Source: CAZLPY01 sp964561525
GTDB taxonomy: Bacteria > Patescibacteriota > UBA1384 > CAJBMM01
DNA: 16,690 nucleotides
Direction of reading: 5' to 3'
Assembly: GCA_964561525.1 (NCBI GenBank)
Contig: CAZLPY010000015.1
Coordinates: 1-16,690 of the forward strand
Part shown: positions 1 through 6,653 of the stretch, one piece after another
How positions within the stretch are numbered: position 1 is the first letter of the stretch
Layout of the letters: each line of letters starts with the position of its first letter
Notes under the pieces: generated by a model
Seen by the model: the letters and a program-made list of their open reading frames with translations, nothing else
The model's database searches: none
What the model was told of the DNA's origin: nothing
Translations under genes and position numbers: made by a program

Positions 1-53
1 CCTCCAACCGTCTCCTTAAGAGGGAGCTGCTCTGCCAATTGAGCTACGGGTGC
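1..53 (-). tRNA. tRNA-Lys (anticodon CUU), 3' part cut off by window start
   Basis: On the minus strand the sequence begins with acceptor strand GCACCCG, then TA, a D-arm (GCTC/GAGC) and an anticodon arm whose 7-base loop CTCTTAA places CTT at positions 34-36. The variable loop (CGGTT) and first half of the T stem (GGAGG) reach the window edge, so the T loop, acceptor 3' strand and any CCA are not visible. CTT reads lysine codon AAG. The anticodon stem is paired except for a G-A at its top. It lies 47 bases downstream of a tRNA-Arg on the same strand, probably in one transcript. Confidence 0.85.
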
Positions 54-100
54 GAGTATTTATTTAATATCTTAACATATTTTACTGGATTGAGCAATTA

Positions 101-177
101 TGGTACTCCTGACAGGACTTGAACCTGTGACCTTCAGATCCGGAATCTGACGCTCTATCCAACTGAGCTACGAGGGC
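101..177 (-). tRNA. tRNA-Arg (anticodon CCG)
   Basis: A full 77-base cloverleaf is visible on the minus strand: D-arm GCTC/GAGC, anticodon stem TCAGA/TCTGA with loop TTCCGGA (anticodon CCG, reading CGG), variable loop AGGTC, T-arm ACAGG/CCTGT with loop TTCAAGT, and an encoded 3' CCA at 101-103. Those arms pair perfectly. The acceptor stem does not: 5' GCCCTCG against 3' CAGGAGT gives two C-A mismatches and two G-U pairs. It may be a working tRNA with a weak acceptor, a decaying copy, or carry an assembly error. Confidence 0.85.
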
Positions 178-187
178 GAACAACATT

Positions 188-216
188 ATTCTACCTGATT
201 CGTTAGTTGGCGTCGA
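188..216 (-). promoter_or_regulatory. possible promoter for the tRNA-Arg/tRNA-Lys pair
   Basis: On the minus strand TCGACG (-35) and TAGAAT (-10) are separated by 17 bases. The start of transcription would fall near 181, a few bases before the mature 5' end of tRNA-Arg at 177. The -35 matches TTGACA at four of six positions, so this is a moderate match. Confidence 0.4.
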
Positions 217-270
217 TTGAACACTTTACACCTATAAGTTGTTAACTATGTTTATATTTTTTACGAGCGA

Positions 271-310
271 AATAAAAACAGGAGGCAAACGTGGGTCAGT
301 TTACCTCCTG
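271..310 (-). terminator. rho-independent terminator after the formyltransferase gene
   Basis: Read on the minus strand, CAGGAGGTAAAC and GTTTGCCTCCTG form a 12-base stem with one mismatch and an 8-base loop (291-298), followed by TTTTTATT. It begins 25 bases after the stop codon of the formyltransferase gene and has the classical stem plus U-tract form. Confidence 0.9.
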
Positions 311-334
311 TAAATCATCTATTGTCCGTGACAA

Positions 335-1075
335 TTAGGGATACATAGCGATCGCTTCTGCCCGAGCTTGTTGAAGCACCCCAAAGTCATCCGGATGGAT
401 GATGCGATTAGAACCGAGGCTTGTACGCGGGAGCCGTCCGTCACTGAGAAACCACAATACATCTGTGTGCAACTGGCATTCGACTTCAAATACGCGAGCG
501 GCCAGGATTTCCGGTGTATCATCTCTCTCAATTGGCACCGGGCGTTGCAGAATGATGCCGCCGTTGTCCATCTCGCCATGTTCAACGAAGTGGCAAACGG
601 CCATCGTTTCTACGAGGGGATGTGTGGCCAGGCGATTGAAGGCGAGAACTGCCGCATGGGCACGAAGGCCATACATTCCCTGACCACCGAAATCAGACAT
701 TCCGTGATTGATCGGGCCGTTATGCCCGTTAAATAAACGCGAATAAGTGGTGCCCTGGTAAAAGTAGTCGATGACGTTTGGAGGCGTCTCAACCAGCCAA
801 CCACATTGGGTGGCATATTGAACGTGATACTGCTCGCAAAGATCGATTATCGCCTCACCAAAAGCGTACTTCCGCTCTTTGTAATCCTTTGACAGGACTA
901 TCTCAACGGGGATACCTGTCTCACGACATCGTGTCACCCCTTCGATCTTGGCGCGGTTCGCGATAACGAGCACGGGATTTATTTTCCCGTGTAGCTTTCC
1001 ACCTACCTGGCACTGGTCGATGATGTGACGAGCAAGCCTGTCTTTACCTGAGATAAACGCAGCCCAATTGAGCAT
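335..1075 (-). CDS. PurN-like formyltransferase family protein
   Basis: This 246-residue protein has the fold signature of N10-formyltetrahydrofolate-dependent formyltransferases (PurN/Fmt N-domain). Visible elements are an N-terminal FISGKDRLARHIIDQCQ strand-loop-helix, VIANRA near residue 37, and the catalytic triad positions Asn116, His118 (in FNGHNGP) and Asp170 (in EMDNGGIILQRPVPI). The usual HPSLLP segment after the catalytic His is replaced by HNGPINHG and a glycine-rich GGQGMYGLRAHAA stretch. I recall similar versions in Patescibacteria, but this rests on memory. It could formylate GAR, or an amino-sugar or other amine, because no purine pathway gene lies nearby. The start is supported by AAGGAG eight bases upstream. 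It is monocistronic: its own terminator follows, and the upstream gene points the other way. Confidence 0.8.
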   Translation of the reverse strand: MLNWAAFISGKDRLARHIIDQCQVGGKLHGKINPVLVIANRAKIEGVTRCRETGIPVEIVLSKDYKERKYAFGEAIIDLCEQYHVQYATQCGWLVETPPNVIDYFYQGTTYSRLFNGHNGPINHGMSDFGGQGMYGLRAHAAVLAFNRLATHPLVETMAVCHFVEHGEMDNGGIILQRPVPIERDDTPEILAARVFEVECQLHTDVLWFLSDGRLPRTSLGSNRIIHPDDFGVLQQARAEAIAMYP

Positions 1076-1132
1076 GGTGATCTCCTTGCATTAGCTAGTT
1101 GTTCAAGGACAGGGCAAAATCAACCAAAGTTT

Positions 1133-1138
1133 AGCATA
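1133..1138 (-). promoter_or_regulatory. candidate -10 element of the formyltransferase gene
   Basis: TATGCT on the minus strand lies about 58 bases before the ATG. The same hexamer is the -10 of better promoters in this window (6570-6575 and 15102-15107). No good -35 sits at 16-18 bases; TTTACA is present but only 14 bases away. Confidence 0.35.
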
Positions 1139-1231
1139 TTTTAGGGTAAGTTTGTAAAAGGTTACAGCCTACATGATGGAAAGTTCTTTTGTGTTAAACA
1201 ACTGATAGGCACGAGTTTTTTGGGAGTTGGC

Positions 1232-1271
1232 TTTACTTTTTGTTTGAGTAGGAGTATCACAAAAGTATACC
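1232..1271 (+). promoter_or_regulatory. weak promoter candidates before the small membrane protein
   Basis: Two overlapping moderate matches are visible: TTTACT and TATCAC with 17 bases between them (1232-1260), and TTGAGT and TATACC with 16 bases between them (1244-1271). Either would give a 30-40 base leader before the ATG at 1307. I cannot choose between them. Confidence 0.35.
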
Positions 1272-1306
1272 CAGATCATTTGATCCGCATGGAGGAGGTG
1301 ATTGTA

Positions 1307-1480
1307 ATGCAAGGTAGGGTGCTCGACACGGGCATCCGGGATAATCCGGCTTCCGTCAAGGCGGTAGTCGTTTTGCTCCTCGTGGTTGTACTGGTTTTTG
1401 GCTGCTTCATCGCCAAAATTGCCAACGGCATCAAAGGCAAAGTTCAGGCCAGCCACAACCAGCATATCGAGCAGCAGTAG
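1307..1480 (+). CDS. small single-span membrane protein, function unknown
   Basis: The gene encodes 57 residues. The reading frame is open further upstream, but the ATG at 1307 is chosen because GGAGGAGG at 1291-1298 lies eight bases before it. The protein has a polar N-terminus with RVLDTGIRDNP, one strong hydrophobic helix (about residues 17-40, rich in Val and Leu), and a basic, Gln/His-rich tail after IANGIKGK. I do not recognise a family. Small proteins of this type often act as membrane regulators or stress peptides, but nothing here assigns a role. It converges on typA, with a GC-rich hairpin between them. The strong ribosome binding site and clean boundaries argue that it is a real gene. 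Confidence 0.65.
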   Translation: MQGRVLDTGIRDNPASVKAVVVLLLVVVLVFGCFIAKIANGIKGKVQASHNQHIEQQ

Positions 1481-1502
1481 TACTCATTCACTCCTTACTA
1501 AC

Positions 1503-1528
1503 CCGCCCCGGCACATTGACCGGGGCGG
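1503..1528. terminator. GC-rich hairpin between convergent genes
   Basis: CCGCCCCGG and CCGGGGCGG form a perfect 9-base stem around an 8-base loop, lying 22 bases after the small membrane protein gene and 39 bases after the typA stop. It could stop transcription from both sides. No U-tract follows on either strand, so it is not a textbook intrinsic terminator. Confidence 0.5.
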
Positions 1529-1567
1529 ACCCATGTTCGAATGTCTAACTTAGTTATGAAGTGTTAC

Positions 1568-3370
1568 TTATTTCCTGGCGCGGGAGCGAGTTGTGGCGTC
1601 GAGTATTTTTTTACGGAGGCGTAAGGTTTTAGGCGTTACCTCTAGCAACTCATCGTCCTCCAAAAAATCGATTGATTGTTCTAATGAAAAAATCGTCGGC
1701 GGGGTCAGAATGGTGGAAAAGTCAGAGGTGGATGCGCGCACATTGGTCAGTTGTTTTTCCTTACACACGTTAATTTCAATATCCTGCTCGCGGGAATGCA
1801 GGCCTACAATCATGCCGGTGTACACCTCGGTTTGCGGCGGAATAAAGGTAATGCCGCGCTCTTGCGCATTATCAAGACCGTTCGTCACTGCTTTGCCGCT
1901 TTGTGAAGCGAGTAATACGCCATTACGCAGTTTTGGAATGGCGGCACCAAGCGGTTCGTAGCGAAGGAAGAGGGAGTTGAGCACCGCGGTGCCACGTGAT
2001 ATTGTCAGCAACTGATTACGCAGGCCCAACAAGCCCCTTGTAGTGATGTGGAATACCAACCGGGTAGTTGATCCTTGATCATCCTGAACTTGCAAAATGC
2101 CTTTGCGTCGGCTAACTTCAGCGGTCACGGCGCCAACATATTCATTTGCCACATCAACCGTTAATTCCTCAATTGGTTCCTGCAGTACGCCGTCAATAGT
2201 TTTGGTGATGACGGACGGTTTGCCGACTTGGAGCTCGAAGCCTTCGCGCCGTAATTGCTCGATAAATACCGATAAATGCAGCTCGCCACGCCCGGATACC
2301 AAAAATTCACCATCACTTGTCTGATCGAGACGCATCGAGACGTTTGTTTTTAATTCACGCTGGATGCGCTCCAAAAGCTGGCGGCTCGTTACAAATTTGC
2401 CCTCACGGCCAGCAAACGGAGAGGTGTTAGCGGCAAAGGCCATCTTGAGCGTCGGCTCCTCGATTTCAATCGTCGGTAGAGCCTCAGGCGCACTTTGGTC
2501 AGCGATGGTGTTGCCGATGGTGACCGATTTTATTCCGGTTAGTGCTACAATGTCGCCGGTTTCGGCTCTAGGTGTCTCAATGCGTTTTAGGCCCTGATTA
2601 ACATACACTTTTTCGATCCTACCGGAGCTTGTTTGGTCGCCTAAAACTGCTATGGCGAGCCCAGGTGTTGCGACTCCGCGGGTAATGCGTCCGATGGCAT
2701 AGGTGCCTTGATAACTATCGGCGTCGAGCGCAGTGACCAGCATCTGAAACGGGCCAGGCTTTACTTTTGGGGCCGGGATTTCATTCACGATCGCTTCAAA
2801 TAACACGGATAAGTCTGTCTTTTCATTAATGTCCTGTGGCATCTTCGTCCAAGCTTTCCCTTCTCGGCCCACCGCGTAGAGCACCGGAAAATCAAGGTGC
2901 GATTCGTGAGTTGCCAAATCAAGAAACAAATCTGATGTGAGATGCACCACCGTTTCGGTACGAGCATTTGGCTTGTCGATTTTATTGACCACCACAATTA
3001 CCTTTAGGCCCAAGTCGAGTGCTTTTTTGAGTACAAATTTGGTTTGGGGCATCGGCCCTTCTTGGGCATCGACAATTAACAGAGCACCGTCGGCCATGTT
3101 GAGGGTGCGTTCCACTTCACCGCCAAAATCGGCATGTCCTGGCGTATCAATAATATTAATTTTGGTATCTTTGTACTGAATAGCGGTGTTTTTGGCCAAG
3201 ATGGTAATACCGCGTTCGCGTTCCTGATCGTTCGAGTCCATAATCAAATCTTGTGTCATGATCGATTCGTTGTCGCGGAAGGTGTGCGATTGCTTCAACA
3301 AAAAATCCACGAGCGTAGTTTTACCGTGGTCGACATGGGCAATAATCGCTACGTTCCTAATCTCGCTCAT
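1568..3370 (-). CDS. typA: ribosome-associated GTPase TypA/BipA
   Basis: This 600-residue protein is the normal full length for TypA/BipA, a translational GTPase that binds the ribosome and supports ribosome assembly and stress adaptation. The G domain is complete: P-loop AHVDHGKT (11-18), switch I with RERGITILAKNTAI (Thr56), DTPGH (75-79), and NKID (129-132). An EF-Tu-like domain II, EF-G-like domains III and V, and the BipA-specific C-terminal region follow (RGLLGLRNQLLT, then GLDNAQERG and the YTGMIVG segment). The tail is basic (TRSRARK). The ATG has a modest AGGA about eight bases upstream. A near-consensus promoter lies 86 bases upstream, and the leader carries a small stem-loop with a U7 run. 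TypA is single-copy housekeeping, so no link to neighbours is implied. Confidence 0.97.
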   Translation of the reverse strand: MSEIRNVAIIAHVDHGKTTLVDFLLKQSHTFRDNESIMTQDLIMDSNDQERERGITILAKNTAIQYKDTKINIIDTPGHADFGGEVERTLNMADGALLIVDAQEGPMPQTKFVLKKALDLGLKVIVVVNKIDKPNARTETVVHLTSDLFLDLATHESHLDFPVLYAVGREGKAWTKMPQDINEKTDLSVLFEAIVNEIPAPKVKPGPFQMLVTALDADSYQGTYAIGRITRGVATPGLAIAVLGDQTSSGRIEKVYVNQGLKRIETPRAETGDIVALTGIKSVTIGNTIADQSAPEALPTIEIEEPTLKMAFAANTSPFAGREGKFVTSRQLLERIQRELKTNVSMRLDQTSDGEFLVSGRGELHLSVFIEQLRREGFELQVGKPSVITKTIDGVLQEPIEELTVDVANEYVGAVTAEVSRRKGILQVQDDQGSTTRLVFHITTRGLLGLRNQLLTISRGTAVLNSLFLRYEPLGAAIPKLRNGVLLASQSGKAVTNGLDNAQERGITFIPPQTEVYTGMIVGLHSREQDIEINVCKEKQLTNVRASTSDFSTILTPPTIFSLEQSIDFLEDDELLEVTPKTLRLRKKILDATTRSRARK

Positions 3371-3425
3371 TATTTATTCCTAATGTAGTAAATGAAATCG
3401 CAACACTGCGTATATTCACAAAAAA

Positions 3426-3443
3426 ATCCCCGATTGGGCCGAT
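3426..3443 (-). promoter_or_regulatory. stem-loop followed by U7 in the typA leader (possible early terminator/attenuator)
   Basis: On the minus strand, ATC and CCC pair with GGG and GAT around the loop AATC, with a two-base GG bulge. Seven T follow directly (3420-3426). It would begin about six bases after the predicted transcription start. The stem is short (six pairs), so termination may be partial or absent. Confidence 0.35.
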
Positions 3444-3455
3444 TGAATAACTTTG

Positions 3456-3484
3456 ATTATACATTTTTTGTTGCGATGAGTCAA
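3456..3484 (-). promoter_or_regulatory. promoter of typA
   Basis: On the minus strand TTGACT (-35) and a perfect TATAAT (-10) are separated by exactly 17 bases. Transcription would start near 3449, giving a leader of about 80 bases before the typA ATG. Confidence 0.85.
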
Positions 3485-3515
3485 TGATACGGCCGACAAA
3501 CTAGCAACGGCGCAA

Positions 3516-3548
3516 TAATAAAAAAACGTCCCTCCATTTGGAGAGACG
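3516..3548 (-). terminator. rho-independent terminator after the DUF218-like gene
   Basis: On the minus strand CGTCTCTCC and GGAGGGACG form a 9-base stem (one U-G pair) with an AAAT loop, followed by seven T and TATTATT. It begins 23 bases after the stop codon at 3572. Confidence 0.9.
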
Positions 3549-3571
3549 AGTGTTGCCTCGGTGACTGTGTG

Positions 3572-4225
3572 CTACATTGCCAATAAAGGCTGATGCCACA
3601 GCCATTCGAGATACTGCTTCATCTCATCAAGACTGGCCACATCACCTTTGGCCTGATAGTGCTTAAAACGCTGGACTTCGGCGCCGACCATATCCCAACC
3701 CGATGCCTTTGTATCTGGCACAGTGACGTTTGGGGCAATCGCGACCGGCTTTGGTATGATCGGAACCCAGGGTTGCCTAAGTCGAGTAAACGATCGTACA
3801 AGGGTGCAGTAGGCCCGTGGGAGGTGATACGGTGATACAAACAGAGCGAGGCTTGGGATTGTGTAGGTAGCGACCCGATCGACGATCCAATCGGCTTGAT
3901 CCTTGGTATGTAGCGCAATTTCCTGTGTCTCAACGCCTTTTGTCTTCGTCAGTCCATAGTCGTGGCAAAGATCGCTCATCGTCACTGGGTTTCGCTCGTT
4001 TTCGGCTGGGGTGATGCCGGCGATAAGCAGCCGCTGGCTCATGGTACTGTTTGATTCCCATGAGTGTACAACTTTCCTGACGCGCCACGGCTCTCCCTGG
4101 CCGGGAAACGCAGCAAGAGCGTTGACGAATGTAGCGAGATGTTGAGGTACGGAAAGTACCATGGTGATAATCGCTTCAAGGTCATAATTGCCCTCAATCA
4201 CTCGGGGGAGTGTTACGTCTTGCAT
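3572..4225 (-). CDS. YdcF/SanA-like (DUF218) protein
   Basis: The protein has 217 residues from the ATG at 4225. A GTG start 10 codons earlier (4255) is possible, but the ATG has GGAGG seven bases upstream and is preferred. The centre and C-terminus resemble the DUF218 (YdcF/ElyC/SanA) fold: a LLIAGITPAENE strand, a DLCHDYGLTK helix, ETQEIALHTKDQADWIVDRV matching the family's ExxTxxNA helix loosely, and FVSPYHLPRAYCTL matching the family's S-x-x-H-x-x-R-A motif well. Members are poorly understood and often linked to envelope integrity or vancomycin sensitivity. No signal peptide or membrane span is visible, unlike SanA/ElyC, so this one is probably cytoplasmic. It has its own promoter and terminator. 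Confidence 0.65.
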   Translation of the reverse strand: MQDVTLPRVIEGNYDLEAIITMVLSVPQHLATFVNALAAFPGQGEPWRVRKVVHSWESNSTMSQRLLIAGITPAENERNPVTMSDLCHDYGLTKTKGVETQEIALHTKDQADWIVDRVATYTIPSLALFVSPYHLPRAYCTLVRSFTRLRQPWVPIIPKPVAIAPNVTVPDTKASGWDMVGAEVQRFKHYQAKGDVASLDEMKQYLEWLWHQPLLAM

Positions 4226-4257
4226 ACCATGCCTCCATTGATAACGTACACGCACTA

Positions 4258-4275
4258 GGTCGGTTTTTTGACCGG
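4258..4275 (-). promoter_or_regulatory. 5' leader stem-loop of the DUF218-like transcript
   Basis: CGGT and ACCG pair around a 6-base loop, with an alternative register GGTC/GACC. It lies about four bases after the predicted transcription start. The stem is short, so stability is uncertain. Confidence 0.35.
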
Positions 4276-4284
4276 CGTCATCAC

Positions 4285-4313
4285 ATTATACAACAATTTC
4301 GGTGAATAATCAA
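4285..4313 (-). promoter_or_regulatory. promoter of the DUF218-like gene
   Basis: On the minus strand TTGATT (-35) and a perfect TATAAT (-10) are separated by 17 bases. Transcription would start near 4278, about 53 bases before the ATG at 4225. Confidence 0.8.
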
Positions 4314-4340
4314 GAATTTCACCTGCCCCATCATGCTTTA

Positions 4341-4949
4341 TTAAAGTAATCCAAAGATAGCGTAGACGCTTAAGCTGAGGATAGTTGCAATGAATGCTCC
4401 AGCGACTACTTGTGGCAAGGTGTGTTTGTGCCGACGCATCCTGGCCCAGGCGATCAGTGGTGCAGCAATGAGCAGCCATAGCCATGAATGGTGCAGTAAT
4501 ATCGCGGTGGTCATAATTGATCCAACGAAGCTTGCGAGGTGCACGCTGACCTTCCAGAACAAGGTGATGAGGTAAAATGTGATCCCAGTCGCTAAAAGTG
4601 ATGCAGTCATAGCAAGGATTTCACGTGGTGCATGAAGCAGAAATAGTAGCATCAATAGTAGAAGTGATGAGGCAATCGAGACTAAAAATGGTCCACCGCG
4701 CTGCTCCCGCTTTGCAAGGTGGATATCGCTATATCTTCCTTGTTTTACGCCGAGGTAAATAAACAAAAAGGGTATCAATCCCGCAAACATCACCCACAAA
4801 AAAGCCCATGATATGCTTTTCGTAGTAGAGTTAGCGTAGTGGGCGATGACCAATAATGGAATGACAATCACAAAAATATACGGACTTGAAAGAGCCGAGA
4901 TGTAAAATGCGACTCGATCAAGGGCGTTTTGAGTTGAGCTGTCCTTCAT
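4341..4949 (-). CDS. PAP2-like integral membrane phosphatase
   Basis: The protein has 202 residues and about six membrane spans. PAP2 superfamily landmarks are a first motif reduced to KVSVH (Lys133, Ser135, His137), and ARMRRHKHTLPQVVAGA (Arg170, His176), which matches the closing R...H...Q-AG motif. A soluble loop with DIHLAKREQR (75-84) resembles the acidic/basic loop seen in archaeal-type PAP2 proteins. Such enzymes remove phosphate from polyprenyl pyrophosphate or phosphatidic acid, and a role in recycling the lipid carrier would suit the glycosyltransferases further along. Substrate is inference. The ATG at 4949 has no clear Shine-Dalgarno sequence, and a TTG sits just before it. It follows a strong terminator, so it needs its own promoter or read-through; I see no good promoter. 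Confidence 0.75.
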   Translation of the reverse strand: MKDSSTQNALDRVAFYISALSSPYIFVIVIPLLVIAHYANSTTKSISWAFLWVMFAGLIPFLFIYLGVKQGRYSDIHLAKREQRGGPFLVSIASSLLLLMLLFLLHAPREILAMTASLLATGITFYLITLFWKVSVHLASFVGSIMTTAILLHHSWLWLLIAAPLIAWARMRRHKHTLPQVVAGAFIATILSLSVYAIFGLL

Positions 4950-4970
4950 CAATCAACAATATCATACATT

Positions 4971-5014
4971 AAATAAAAAAGACGCCGCTTTGGGAAAAAC
5001 CCCGAAACAGCGTC
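4971..5014 (-). terminator. rho-independent terminator after the amidase gene
   Basis: On the minus strand GACGCTGTTTCGGG and CCCAAAGCGGCGTC form a 14-base stem (two G-U pairs, one mismatch) with a 6-base loop, followed by TTTTTTATTT. It begins eight bases after the amidase stop codon. Confidence 0.93.
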
Positions 5015-5022
5015 GTGGCGGG

Positions 5023-6276
5023 CTACGCCCGGTGATAGTTGTAATCTCGTGGCCGTAGTTTGTCGGCTAGAGCAATACGCCATGACCACAAAATTCCCCA
5101 CCAGTATATGGCGTGACAGGCTGCCATGAGAACGTATTCTATTGGACTTTTCGTCGTGTGGCGGCATGCATACAGGTTCAGGGTGAAGGTGGTGAGTGCC
5201 CCGACCATCCACACATCCCAGAACATGTATCCGAAAATGACCAGCAGAGAGGCGCCAATCGGCAGATAGATGAGCCGAGGTACGCGTGCAGGACATTCGC
5301 GCTCCAGCCAATACAGCACCGCGCCGATGAACAGCGCAATGAAGCACCATTCCAGGAGCGACAACGCGTTGAGGTACCACACTTTTTGGCTATGTGTCGG
5401 TTTTTGATTCTTACTGGTTATGATCATACCGCCGAACGTGCGCTCGTGCGGAGGCTTGGGAACAGCCGTTGTCGTTGCTGAAGGGGAGCCAGTGGCAAAC
5501 TCTTCAACGGACCCCACGATCAAGTTGACCAGTTTTTGCCGTGCCTCAGGGCTGCGCAAGCGCCATGAATCGTTGGCAGTTTGAGGAGTGGCGAGCTCTA
5601 CCAGCATGCGCTCCGGAATTGGATTGTACTTGTCCTTCAGCACATACAGATTCTGACGCGTTTGCAGTACTGGGCGCACCTGGCCATTTTGGGTACGTTC
5701 AAGGTGAGCCTCAATCATGTGCGATGCGATGATGGAGGCAAGTTTCGGTGGATTGTAAGCGTCGTAGACGCACACGTGACCCCCTTTGCCTCCGGGAACT
5801 GCGTCGATGTGCAAGGCAATGTAACAGGTGTGTTCAGGATCAAGGTACTGTTCCCATACCTGCTCCGCCAACGCTGTACGCTCGTTTAAACCCTTAGTGC
5901 GAGCTACAACTTTATCACCGGTTGCGGTAAAGGTAGCATCAGCTGGCTTAGTCAAAGCCTCTTGAGGTCTGGTTGGCTCTTGGGTCATCCGCGGACTCCA
6001 GGCAGTCAACCACACTGTGGCCCCTTTGGCACGCAGGCTTTCAGCAATCTGCCAAGTAATACGATAGGTATAGCCTGCCTCGTGGAACTCTACTCGTTTA
6101 TTGCCAAACCGCTCGTGCCAGATGCTTCCTGAGTCAGTGCCGCCGTGTCCCGGATCAAGCACAATCTTCATGCCTGAAAGTGAACCAGAGGCGGTAGGCT
6201 GAAGCGGCATCTGAGGCGCCTTGGCAGCAGCAGCAGCCTGGATTACAACAAAAACAACGGCGACGATGAATTTCAT
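5023..6276 (-). CDS. N-acetylmuramoyl-L-alanine amidase with C-terminal membrane domain
   Basis: The protein has 417 residues. The start at 6276 is chosen because AAGGGGG lies just upstream and it begins a signal peptide (MKFIVAVVFVVIQAAAAAKA); the frame is open to 6360. Residues 36-262 form an Amidase_3 domain, which cleaves the bond between MurNAc and the stem peptide. Zinc ligands His44 (DPGHGG), Glu66 (HEAGYTY) and His156 (LHIDA), and the catalytic Glu227 (VELAT), are all present. A Ser/Thr/Pro-rich linker (263-300) leads to about four membrane helices (302-405) and a basic tail ending DYNYHRA. Typical amidases of this family end with wall-binding repeats or nothing, so the multi-span tail is unusual. 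If the signal peptide is real, the enzyme is outside and membrane-tethered. It has its own promoter and terminator. Confidence 0.88.
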   Translation of the reverse strand: MKFIVAVVFVVIQAAAAAKAPQMPLQPTASGSLSGMKIVLDPGHGGTDSGSIWHERFGNKRVEFHEAGYTYRITWQIAESLRAKGATVWLTAWSPRMTQEPTRPQEALTKPADATFTATGDKVVARTKGLNERTALAEQVWEQYLDPEHTCYIALHIDAVPGGKGGHVCVYDAYNPPKLASIIASHMIEAHLERTQNGQVRPVLQTRQNLYVLKDKYNPIPERMLVELATPQTANDSWRLRSPEARQKLVNLIVGSVEEFATGSPSATTTAVPKPPHERTFGGMIITSKNQKPTHSQKVWYLNALSLLEWCFIALFIGAVLYWLERECPARVPRLIYLPIGASLLVIFGYMFWDVWMVGALTTFTLNLYACRHTTKSPIEYVLMAACHAIYWWGILWSWRIALADKLRPRDYNYHRA

Positions 6277-6322
6277 CACATCCCCCTTGGTCATGGATTG
6301 GTAGACGATGTTAAGAAAAGCT

Positions 6323-6341
6323 CTTGCGAAAACTCCGCAAG
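6323..6341 (-). promoter_or_regulatory. 5'-terminal stem-loop of the amidase transcript
   Basis: CTTGCG and CGCAAG form a perfect 6-base stem with a 7-base loop. On the minus strand it begins at the predicted first transcribed base (about 6342). No U-tract follows, so it is more likely to affect stability or translation than termination. Confidence 0.5.
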
Positions 6342-6348
6342 TGCTTAA

Positions 6349-6377
6349 TCTATACCACAATTGACTTATTTAGTCAA
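6349..6377 (-). promoter_or_regulatory. promoter of the amidase gene with overlapping palindrome
   Basis: On the minus strand TTGACT (-35, 6372-6377) and TATAGA (-10, 6349-6354) are separated by 17 bases. A perfect inverted repeat, ATTGACT and AGTCAAT around TATTT (6360-6378), covers the -35 and most of the spacer and may be an operator. The leader is about 65 bases. Confidence 0.75.
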
Positions 6378-6378
6378 T

Positions 6379-6546
6379 CTTTTTGCCATAGTGAAAGGGG
6401 CTGGCGACCATGGCCAGACCCTCGAAAATACCCGCGATTCATTCAGTACAAGGTTAGGAGCGAATTGCAAAAATCCTTCGACATCACATTGACTCAGTTT
6501 AGCTCATGGTGGTATCTGCCTAACACGTCGGAATGATTGCGACGTT
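6379..6546. other. non-coding gap between divergent amidase and DUF4342 genes
   Basis: With the promoters on either side this belongs to a 377-base gene-free stretch (6277-6653). Inside it I see only a short inverted repeat (CTGGC/GCCAG near 6400) and a second possible plus-strand promoter, TTGACT (6489-6494) and TATCTG (6513-6518), spaced 18. No RNA gene or open frame with a ribosome binding site is apparent. Confidence 0.4.
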
Positions 6547-6575
6547 TTGGCAAGGGGATAAAATAGGCGTATGCT
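6547..6575 (+). promoter_or_regulatory. promoter of the DUF4342 gene
   Basis: TTGGCA (-35) and TATGCT (-10) are separated by 17 bases. Transcription would start near 6582, giving a leader of about 70 bases. Confidence 0.65.
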
Positions 6576-6653
6576 TTGCTGGGCGGAGAACCAAGTGTTT
6601 AGCATGGGTATGTATTGAGGTAGTGAAAACATATATTTATTGAAAGGAGCACC

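Noticed and set aside
368..736. 122-residue plus-strand frame inside the formyltransferase gene
   Set aside because: It is antisense to a gene with clear family motifs and its translation resembles no protein family.
4949..5380. 143-residue minus-strand frame overlapping the amidase tail, with many Arg, Cys and His
   Set aside because: The composition is typical of a shifted frame, and it runs through the strong terminator at 4971-5014.
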